A stretch of 64,000 bases of DNA from Acanthopleuribacter pedis (GTDB lineage: Bacteria; Acidobacteriota; Holophagae; Acanthopleuribacterales; Acanthopleuribacteraceae): the NCBI RefSeq assembly GCF_017377855.1, contig NZ_JAFREP010000005.1, positions 372,001 to 436,000 of the forward strand. The letters run 5' to 3'. The translations under genes and the position numbers were made by a program. Shown here piece after piece: positions 54,576-60,927 of the stretch. Positions within the stretch are counted from its first letter, which is position 1. Each line of letters starts with the position of its first letter. The notes beneath the pieces were generated by a model. That model saw only the letters and a program-made list of their open reading frames with translations. It ran no database searches and had not been told where the DNA came from.

Positions 54576-55427
54576 ATGTTGTCCAACCTACGCGCGAAGA
54601 TCTACAAATGGGTCCTCCACTTTTGGACCCTGCACCAGCAACAGATTATCATCGGTAGCCTGATTATGGCGTTTCTGCTGGCTTATTTTTCGCCCAACAT
54701 TTTTATCCATATTTACCCCGGTGAACGCGGGGTGCTGTGGCGCCGTTTTCTTGGTGGAACCCAACTGACCCGGACCTACAACGAGGGCATCAGCATCCTT
54801 TTCCCCTGGGACAAGATGTACATCTACGACACCCGCCTCCAGGAAATCAAAGACACGGTCACCATGATCAACCGCAGCGGCATGGTGATTGATGTGTCGA
54901 TTTCGGCGCGATTTCATCCCATCCCAGACCGGTTACCCTTGTTGCACCAAAAGGTGGGTCCCGACTACAAAGAAAAAATGCTGCACCCCGAGCTGATCTC
55001 CGCCATTCGTCAGGTGTTGGGTGATTACGAGGCCGAACAAATTTATTCGAGTGATGAAAACGGCCTTTTACAGGCCATTTTGCAGCGTTTGCGTCACGAA
55101 CTGGGCGACCGATACGTTAGAATTGACGACGTACTCATTACCAAACTGACCTTACCCGATGAAATTCAGCACTCGATTCAGGAGAAGTTGACCAAGGAAC
55201 AAAACGCCCTGGCTCACGATTACATTCTGGATCGGGAGAAGAAAGAACGGGAACGCCGTGAGATTGAAGCAGCGGGGATCGCCGAGTTCGAGCGGATCTC
55301 GGGGATACCGATCCTTCAATGGCGGGGCTTGGAAGTCACCAAAGAGCTCGCCACCTCACCCAACGCCAAAATCATTGTGATCGGAACGGACGAAAAAAGT
55401 CTGCCGATCATCTTAAACAGTCAGTAG
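54576..55427 (+). CDS. SPFH/prohibitin-domain membrane protein
   Basis: 283 residues. One membrane segment near 24-39 (IIIGSLIMAFLLAYF) is followed by a band-7/prohibitin domain (about 42-210: YPGERGVLWRRFLGGTQ, EGISILFPWDKMYIYDTRLQEI) and a charged coiled-coil (210-245, EKLTKEQNALAHDYILDREKKERERREIEAAG). Such proteins form membrane-associated rings that organise microdomains or regulate membrane proteases. GAGG lies 8-9 bases before ATG 54576. It is followed after 8 bases by a small two-helix membrane protein gene, so the pair probably works together, as SPFH proteins often do with small membrane partners. It is not clearly HflK, HflC or a flotillin. Confidence 0.85.
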   Translation: MLSNLRAKIYKWVLHFWTLHQQQIIIGSLIMAFLLAYFSPNIFIHIYPGERGVLWRRFLGGTQLTRTYNEGISILFPWDKMYIYDTRLQEIKDTVTMINRSGMVIDVSISARFHPIPDRLPLLHQKVGPDYKEKMLHPELISAIRQVLGDYEAEQIYSSDENGLLQAILQRLRHELGDRYVRIDDVLITKLTLPDEIQHSIQEKLTKEQNALAHDYILDREKKERERREIEAAGIAEFERISGIPILQWRGLEVTKELATSPNAKIIVIGTDEKSLPIILNSQ

Positions 55428-55435
55428 AGGGAACC

Positions 55436-55654
55436 ATGAATTTTCTGGCCTACGCCATTCTGTGTGTCATTGTGGGGATGCTGGGGAACCGAACGCAGAT
55501 CGGATTTTGGGGATTCTTTTTCCTGTCGTTTCTGTTTACCCCGTTTGTTGGTCTCGTCTTGGTGATGGTTGGCCGACCCCGCGGCGTGCCCAAAACGACG
55601 ATCCAAAACAAGGTGGTACATGTTCACCTGGAAGAAGAGCCTGATCTAAAGTAA
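55436..55654 (+). CDS. Small membrane protein, two transmembrane helices
   Basis: 72 residues. ATG 55436 follows AGAGG by 5 bases, 8 bases after the SPFH gene stop. Two hydrophobic helices (about 3-17 and 24-45: GFWGFFFLSFLFTPFVGLVLVMV) are joined by GNRTQI and followed by a cytoplasmic tail ending in acidic residues. I do not recognise a named family. The close spacing implies translation coupled with the SPFH protein and a role in the same membrane complex (inference). Confidence 0.7.
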   Translation: MNFLAYAILCVIVGMLGNRTQIGFWGFFFLSFLFTPFVGLVLVMVGRPRGVPKTTIQNKVVHVHLEEEPDLK

Positions 55655-55658
55655 TTAT

Positions 55659-55772
55659 TGGGTAAGGGTTTGTGTTCTAGTGAGCGGGCTCCTAACCCTG
55701 CTGGGTGACGGTGCGAATCCCCGCGGCCTTGCGCCGCGAGGCGCCCTGGTGTTTGCGCGCGATGTTTACCCA
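55659..55772 (+). ncRNA. Possible structured RNA, class unassigned
   Basis: A 7-bp outer helix (TGGGTAA 55659-55665 with TTACCCA 55766-55772) would close a 114-base unit containing AGCGGG/CCTGCT (55683-55688 with 55697-55702, one G-T) and CGCGGC/GCCGCG (55722-55727 with 55733-55738). Between them lies CGGTGCGAATCC, which resembles the core of cobalamin riboswitches and also a tRNA T-arm. However, the B12 box, a proper T-stem and a 7-base anticodon stem-loop are all missing. It could be a divergent riboswitch upstream of the sensor kinase, a degenerate tRNA, or chance pairing. Confidence 0.25.
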
Positions 55773-55806
55773 CCGACACAACTCGATTTCAGTTACGTGC
55801 GATCCC

Positions 55807-55828
55807 CCTTGTGAGCATTGCGGGTTAA
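55807..55828. repeat. Half copy of the dispersed palindromic element
   Basis: CCTTGTGAGCATTGCGGGTT plus AA differs by one base from the arm at 60906-60927. Only one arm is present. It overlaps the first possible (TTG) start of the sensor kinase gene. Confidence 0.6.
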
Positions 55829-58800
55829 GATTCTCCGACAAACGGGCGATTTTTTAAAAGAGCACCCCCAACCCGTTGTGCCCAGACGCTCGGCCCTATG
55901 TTGGTACCTCGCCCTTCGTGACTTTTTCGCTCAGGCTGTGACGCTTTTGAACCAACTCTTTCGTTTCTGCTCCTTTTGCCGTACCCCGGTCCTGTTATTG
56001 GGGATGCTGTTTCTCGGTCGGCTTCTCGCCCATCCGCCGGGTTTGCCCGTGATTCGCAACATTGCGAGCGAAACCACGGCCGCGCACGGTCAAAATTGGA
56101 TGGTGATTACCGGACCCGGGGGGTGGTTGTACTTTGCCAACAGCGACGGCTTGTTGGTTTACGATGGGGCGGGTTGGCACTTGCACCGAACCCCGAACGG
56201 TTCCATTTTGCGCTGTCTGACCCGGGCCCCGGACGGCACGGTTTATTATGGGGCCGAGGGGGATCTCGGTTTTTTTCGACCTGACCAGGGTGCTCAAATC
56301 AAAATGGTTTCGCTGGTAGATAAATTACCGGAACGCGAACGCAGCTTGCGGCATGTGTGGAACGTCCACTACTTCGAGGGCCGCGTCGTGTTTGTTTCTT
56401 CGGGAAAAATCCTGATCTACCATCCTGAACGCGACCTTTTTACCGTGGTTCGTGCCGAGGATGAATTCCACGCTTCGTTCCTTTTGGAAGGCCGTCTTTG
56501 GGTGCGGGTTTTTAACCAGGGCTTGTTTCATTTGGTAGGGGATCGTTTGATGTCGATTCCCGGCGGCGAATTTTTTGCCGATAAACGGGTGCACGGTCTG
56601 CTCTCCTATGACGACGACACCTTTTTGGTCGTAACCTTGAACCAGGGCTGTTTCCTGTTACGCCCCGGTTACCCGGACCCAAGCCGGCGCATTCAGCCGA
56701 TGACGGGATCGGTCAACGAATTCCTTAAAACGAACCAGGCTTATCGCGCGGTTTGGCTGGATGAACATCGCCTCGCGCTGGCCACTTTGTTGGACGGGAT
56801 GATGATTGTCGACCGCGAATTGAACCTGCTTTCCCACATTAATAAGGACGCGGGTCTGGTGGACAACAGCGTGTTTGATCTCTACCTCGATCCGCACCGG
56901 ACCCTCTGGGTAACGACCAACAATGGTATCAGCATGCTGGCCGTTAACGAACCCTTGCGTGTTTTGCCAGGCTGGCTGGGTTTTGATTCCTCGCCGCAGG
57001 TGGTTCAGTACCATCAGGGCAAGTTGTATGTCGGCACGTTTCGCGGGGTGTTCGTGCGTGATTGGCCCTCGGCAACCCATGCCTTAGCGCCTTTTGAGCG
57101 GGTCGCGGCGGAACGGGACGTGGCCTGGTGTATCGCCGTCGACGGGGACGACTTGCTTGTCGGCAGTAAATCCCATGTTCGGCGGATTCGCGGTCGGCAG
57201 ATGGAAAATGTGTTTGCCATTGATTCGCCCGTATTCGCCATGGCACCCATGCCGGGTAAACCGGACACCATGGTGCTCGGTGCGCGCAACGGCCTGCATC
57301 TCATGGATCGGCGTGAGGATGATTGGGCCTATCGCGGTCGTTTGAACGAATTTGACCACAGTGTTGAGTACATGGTGATCGACCGCGCGGGCTGGTTTTG
57401 GGTGAACTACACCGGGCAAGGGATGTGGCGCGTCCGTTTGGATGCGGCGCGAGGCGCGGTTGAGACGGTGGTCACCTTGGGTGCGGCCCAAGGTTTGCCC
57501 TCGGACCTCGGAAACCGACCCTTTCTCATTGGCGACGCGGTCTGGGTGACGACCGAGGCGGGCCTGTACCGCTATGTGCCCGAGGGTGATCGTTTTGAGC
57601 CGATCACCGCGGTGAACCATCAACTACCGCGGCCTTTGCCGGCGGTGTTGCACTTGGCCCAAGACACGAACGAGAACCTTTGGTTGCAAATCCGTCGAAA
57701 AGGCAATGTCGGCGGCGCCCAGCACCAGGTGCTTCGCTTGGATGGGGCGAGCTCGGAAGGGGTTGCCGCGCCCAAACAATTGGCCTTGTTGGCCGACCAG
57801 CGCCTTACCGCCTTGTTGCCTGTCCCTACCGGTGAGGTGCTGTTCCTTGAAAACGACCGCATCACCTTATTTGAGCCGGAGCTGGAAGCAACTGAGGAAG
57901 AGGAACCTTTTCGCGCGTTTCTCACCGCCGTTCGTGATCCCGGCGATCATCAGTTGATTCTGACGCCTCAATTGGATCGATTCCCGCCCGAGCATCGATT
58001 CCCGCCCAACCGCACCGGGTTCCGCTTTAACTTTACCCAGAACTACTTGGCTTTTGGCGAGTTGGTTGATTATCAATTTTATTTGGAAGGGTTTGACTCG
58101 GATTGGTTGCCCTGGACGGATGCGCGGGCCCGCGATTACACCAACATGCCTCCTGGCCGTTACCGCTTCCATTTGCGGGCGCGTAACCACGAGGGACGCA
58201 TCAGCGAAGAGACGGTGTTCCCCTTTGTGATTCAGGCTTATTTCTGGCAGACGACCGGCTTCCGGTTGGTGCTGGTGGTGGCGGTCTTTGGTTTGCTTTG
58301 GTTGGGGCAACGCTTGGCCAACCGTTGGTGGATCCGGCGCACCGAGGCCTTGGAGCGTTTGGTGGCCGCGCGCACCGACGCCCTGCGGCAGGCCCAATCG
58401 GAATTGACGGAAAGCGCGCGGATGGCGGGCATGGCGGATATGGCCGTGAGTGTCCTGCACAATGTGGGTAACACGCTCAATTCGGTGGTGACCTCGACCA
58501 CGCTCATCAAGGAAACGGTTAAAAACTCCAAGCTGGCGGGATTGGCCAAGGCCAATCACGTGCTGGCCGAGGTTTTGGCCGAGGAGGGATCGTTTCCAAT
58601 TGATCCCGATGTTCATGAGCGGCGGCGGATGCTGCGCGCTTACTATGAAAAATTGGGGAACGCGCATGTGAAGGAGCGTGAACGGTCCCTGGACCATTTG
58701 GCGAGGTTGGATGAGTTGGTGACGGTGATGCGCGATATTGTTGCCAGCCAAGAGCAGTTGTTGGAGCATGACAGCTTGCGGGAGTCCTTGGATTTGACCG

Positions 58801-59240
58801 CGGTGTTGGAGCAGATATTGGTGATGGAAGCCTCCGCGTTCCATCGGCACGGCATTGTGGTGACGCGGAAGACGCGGCCGATGCCGCCGGTGCCGATGGA
58901 GAAATGGAAAATTTTGCATGTGTTGACGGCGCTGTTTCAGAACGCGATGGATTCGATGTTGCAGGTTCCGGCGGGGGATCGGCGGTTGCAGGTGGTGACC
59001 TTCCAAGACGAGGATGGGGTTGGGGTTTCGATAACGGATAGCGGTGTCGGGTTCGAGGCGTCGATGCGGGAGAAGTTGTTTCAGGCCGGTTATTCAACCA
59101 AAGCAGGCCGATCAGGCTTTGATTTACACCACTGCGCAAACTTTATGCGGCAGATGGAGGGCGACCTACGACTGGAGAGCGAGGGCGTGGGGAAAGGCGC
59201 GTGCGCAACCTTGGTGCTCCCGCTGGAGGCGGATGGTTAG
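55818..59240 (+). CDS. Membrane sensor histidine kinase with beta-propeller sensor domain
   Basis: Up to 1,140 residues. The start is uncertain: TTG 55818 lies in a repeat element, while GTG 55878 or TTG 55947 would give a cleaner signal sequence (about 45-72). No site has a convincing ribosome-binding site. After the signal come two-component-regulator propeller repeats to about 700 (GLLVYDG.GWHLHRTPNG, DRTLWVTTNNGISML). A Y_Y_Y domain lies about 725-805 (DYQFYLEGFDSDWLPWTD), a membrane helix 811-831, a coiled coil, an H-box with probable phospho-His881 (VLHNVGNTLNSV), and an ATPase domain with N-box FQNAMDSM and G-boxes DSGVGF and GRSGFDLHH. There is no receiver domain, unlike many propeller hybrids, so a separate response regulator outside this window is needed. 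The ligand is unknown. Confidence 0.85.
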   Translation: MRVKILRQTGDFLKEHPQPVVPRRSALCWYLALRDFFAQAVTLLNQLFRFCSFCRTPVLLLGMLFLGRLLAHPPGLPVIRNIASETTAAHGQNWMVITGPGGWLYFANSDGLLVYDGAGWHLHRTPNGSILRCLTRAPDGTVYYGAEGDLGFFRPDQGAQIKMVSLVDKLPERERSLRHVWNVHYFEGRVVFVSSGKILIYHPERDLFTVVRAEDEFHASFLLEGRLWVRVFNQGLFHLVGDRLMSIPGGEFFADKRVHGLLSYDDDTFLVVTLNQGCFLLRPGYPDPSRRIQPMTGSVNEFLKTNQAYRAVWLDEHRLALATLLDGMMIVDRELNLLSHINKDAGLVDNSVFDLYLDPHRTLWVTTNNGISMLAVNEPLRVLPGWLGFDSSPQVVQYHQGKLYVGTFRGVFVRDWPSATHALAPFERVAAERDVAWCIAVDGDDLLVGSKSHVRRIRGRQMENVFAIDSPVFAMAPMPGKPDTMVLGARNGLHLMDRREDDWAYRGRLNEFDHSVEYMVIDRAGWFWVNYTGQGMWRVRLDAARGAVETVVTLGAAQGLPSDLGNRPFLIGDAVWVTTEAGLYRYVPEGDRFEPITAVNHQLPRPLPAVLHLAQDTNENLWLQIRRKGNVGGAQHQVLRLDGASSEGVAAPKQLALLADQRLTALLPVPTGEVLFLENDRITLFEPELEATEEEEPFRAFLTAVRDPGDHQLILTPQLDRFPPEHRFPPNRTGFRFNFTQNYLAFGELVDYQFYLEGFDSDWLPWTDARARDYTNMPPGRYRFHLRARNHEGRISEETVFPFVIQAYFWQTTGFRLVLVVAVFGLLWLGQRLANRWWIRRTEALERLVAARTDALRQAQSELTESARMAGMADMAVSVLHNVGNTLNSVVTSTTLIKETVKNSKLAGLAKANHVLAEVLAEEGSFPIDPDVHERRRMLRAYYEKLGNAHVKERERSLDHLARLDELVTVMRDIVASQEQLLEHDSLRESLDLTAVLEQILVMEASAFHRHGIVVTRKTRPMPPVPMEKWKILHVLTALFQNAMDSMLQVPAGDRRLQVVTFQDEDGVGVSITDSGVGFEASMREKLFQAGYSTKAGRSGFDLHHCANFMRQMEGDLRLESEGVGKGACATLVLPLEADG

Positions 59241-59268
59241 GCTCCCAACGCGGCGCGCAAACCAATCC

Positions 59269-59610
59269 GAAACCCTCCATGGACGGCCGGGGTGGCAACG
59301 CGGCGGGCACATCGAGACGAAACCCTCCATGGATGGGCGACGATCAGGTGCACCCTAACGAGGCGGGTACACCGAGATGAAACCCTGCACGGATGGGCGA
59401 TGATCCGGTGCACCCCAACGCGGCGGGCACACCGAGATGAAACCCTGCACGGATGGGCGATGATCCGGTGCACCCCAACGCGGCGGGCACACCGATACGA
59501 AACCCTGCATGGAACGCCAGGGTGCCAACTGGGCGCGCAAACCGAGACGAAACCCTGCGTGGATGGGTAATGATCCGGCGCACCCCAGGGGGGCGCGCAC
59601 ACCGCCATAC
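59269..59610. repeat. Minisatellite with alternating 50- and 60-bp units
   Basis: The motif GAAACCCT(C/G)C recurs at 59269, 59319, 59379, 59439, 59499 and 59549, giving unit lengths 50, 60, 60, 60, 50 and about 60. The 60-base units contain an extra GGGCGATGATCCGGTGC-type segment and are nearly identical at 59379 and 59439. The array begins 28 bases after the sensor kinase stop; a partial unit precedes it. Confidence 0.9.
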
Positions 59611-59686
59611 ATGGCCCACAATTGATTTAAACGGTGAACCAGAGGTGAACCACGTCTGGTTAGGCTGAAGGCCTTACGGATTTCAG

Positions 59687-59725
59687 CCCTGGGTAAACGG
59701 TTGTGAAGCAACCGTTTACCCAGGG
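59687..59725. repeat. Perfect 17-bp hairpin
   Basis: CCCTGGGTAAACGGTTG (59687-59703), 5-base loop, CAACCGTTTACCCAGGG (59709-59725). No T run follows, so it is more likely a dispersed palindromic repeat than a terminator. Confidence 0.85.
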
Positions 59726-59768
59726 TCCCCGGGAGTTCCCGTCGTGTAGGCCGCCGGAGGCGCCGGCA

Positions 59769-59828
59769 CCCCAACCAAAACCCCAACCAAAACCCCAACC
59801 AAAACCCCAACCAAAACCCCAACCAAAA
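59769..59828. repeat. 12-bp tandem repeat, G-quadruplex-prone on the - strand
   Basis: Five exact copies of CCCCAACCAAAA, then CCCCACCC. The - strand reads (TTTTGGTTGGGG)n, with six G tracts spaced 8 bases apart. Confidence 0.95.
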
Positions 59829-59917
59829 CCCCACCCTTGATTCATTCCAGGGAATTTATTATGCGTGGCCTCTGGTGCCAACGCCTTCAGCGTTTTCCCA
59901 TTCGTGAACTCCCTGCA

Positions 59918-59954
59918 CCCAGGGTACGGCCATTTTCAATGGCCGTACCCTGGG
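59918..59954. repeat. Perfect 17-bp hairpin
   Basis: CCCAGGGTACGGCCATT (59918-59934), 3-base loop, AATGGCCGTACCCTGGG (59938-59954). Its tip is like that of the hairpin at 59687 (CCC(A/T)GGGTA), suggesting one family. It is followed by GCTAAATTATGGCCCC, a context I have seen with dispersed repeats in other environmental bacteria. Confidence 0.85.
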
Positions 59955-59964
59955 CTAAATTATG

Positions 59965-60008
59965 GCCCCCCTTCAGGGGGCGTCCAAAGAGGCCGGGTTC
60001 CACCCGGC
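59965..60008. repeat. Two adjacent short hairpins
   Basis: GCCCCC/GGGGGC (59965-59981) and GCCGGGT/ACCCGGC (59992-60008), each with a short loop, continue the hairpin cluster. Confidence 0.7.
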
Positions 60009-60046
60009 ATTCATTCGAAGCATGGTCCATCGATGGGGTTGTGCGG

Positions 60047-60202
60047 CCCGCTCCGGGGCGCGCCGGGTCAATACCCATCCAATCAGGACCCACGCCGTGA
60101 CAGGCCCTCTGGTGGCAAAACCTTCATCGTCTGCTCGTCTCTACACGCCCACCCGGGAATTAATGATGGCCCCGCTCCGGGGCGCGCCGGGTCAATACCC
60201 AT
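60047..60202. repeat. 32-bp direct repeat pair
   Basis: CCCGCTCCGGGGCGCGCCGG followed by GTCAATACCCAT occurs at 60047-60078 and again at 60171-60202. The second copy runs into the stop codon of the alpha/beta hydrolase gene. Confidence 0.85.
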
Positions 60203-60837
60203 CAGCCGCGATCCTTCAATCTTCGCAGCAGGAAACCCGCCGCCACCGTCGCCGCGATCTGCAAATGGCCTTCCTCGGTGAAGCCGGACTTCTTGCGGGG
60301 CTTAAACGAATGGTCGCCGTCCTCCAGCCACGAGATCTCTATCGCCGGGGAAAGCGGGTAACCCGCCACCTCTTCTTGGTTACCGAGCGTGTCGCGGGTG
60401 CCTTGCACGATCAGGGTCGGGGTTTTCAAGTCGGTCAGATGCGCCGTGCGCAATTTTTCCGGTTTTCCTGGCGGGTGGAAGGGGTAACCTAAGCAAATTA
60501 AGCCGGTTATGTCGTGTTTGTCGGCAATCAGGGAGGCCATGCGCCCGCCCATGGATTTGCCGCCAATGGCGACTGGGCCGCGCGCCTGTACCGCCGTGAT
60601 TTGTTGCGCCCACGCCTCGAGCAGTACCGCTTCTTGGTTCGGTGGGGCTTTGACGCCTTCCGTGCGGCGCCGTTGCATGTAGGGGAACTCGAATCGGATA
60701 ACTTGGATACCAAAGCTCGCGACACCCGCGGCAAAGTGGTTCATGAAATCGGAATCCATCGGCGCGCCGGCACCGTGGGCCAGGATGAGGCGGAGTGGCG
60801 CCTCGTCGGGTCCGTCGATAAGCGGGGTTTGGGTCAT
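60202..60837 (-). CDS. Alpha/beta hydrolase of the KANL3/Tex30-like type
   Basis: 211 residues. A compact alpha/beta hydrolase with an intact triad: Ser95 in the elbow GGKSMGGRMAS, Asp149 in IVQGTRDTLG and His176 in DGDHSFKP. The N-terminal LILAHGAGAPMDSDFM and FEFPYMQRRR segments are typical of this small family, whose substrates are not established. ATG 60837 has GGAGG 11 bases upstream. The dispersed palindromic element (60862-60927) separates it from the kinase gene in the same orientation, so it may be read from its own promoter or by read-through. Confidence 0.82.
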   Translation of the reverse strand: MTQTPLIDGPDEAPLRLILAHGAGAPMDSDFMNHFAAGVASFGIQVIRFEFPYMQRRRTEGVKAPPNQEAVLLEAWAQQITAVQARGPVAIGGKSMGGRMASLIADKHDITGLICLGYPFHPPGKPEKLRTAHLTDLKTPTLIVQGTRDTLGNQEEVAGYPLSPAIEISWLEDGDHSFKPRKKSGFTEEGHLQIAATVAAGFLLRRLKDRG

Positions 60838-60861
60838 GGGCGGTGGTTCCTCCGTGTTGGG

Positions 60862-60927
60862 TTAGCCCGCATTGCTTACAAGGCTTTCAGCTTCTCGCTA
60901 CGAATCCTTGTGAGCAATGCGGGTTAA
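60862..60927. repeat. 66-bp palindromic element overlapping the kinase stop codon
   Basis: Arms TTAGCCCGCATTGCTTACAA plus GG (60862-60883) and CC plus TTGTGAGCAATGCGGGTTAA (60906-60927) flank a core CTTTCAGCTTCTCGC. The reverse complement matches 34904-34955. The kinase stop TAA (- strand 60926-60924) is supplied by the element's terminal TTAA. Confidence 0.85.

Larger units (their letters stand above)
59241..60201. other. Gene-free repeat-dense interval
   Basis: About 960 bases between the sensor kinase and the alpha/beta hydrolase, almost entirely composed of repeats listed separately: a 50/60-bp minisatellite, several perfect hairpins, a 12-bp G-rich array and a 32-bp direct repeat. Open frames exist here on both strands but are by-products of repeat units divisible by three. 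Confidence 0.7.

Noticed and set aside
55683..55730. tRNA-Arg(CCT)-like anticodon loop CTCCTAA and GCGAATC T-loop
   Set aside because: The anticodon stem pairs for only 3 bases with a 7-base loop, the T-stem does not pair, and no D-arm or acceptor/CCA is in register. Kept only as a weak structured RNA candidate.
59237..59834. Frames through the 50/60-bp and 12-bp repeats (for example repeated WGFG or HRDETLHGW peptides)
   Set aside because: They change meaning with each unit-length switch, have no ribosome site and no family; they are by-products of the repeats.
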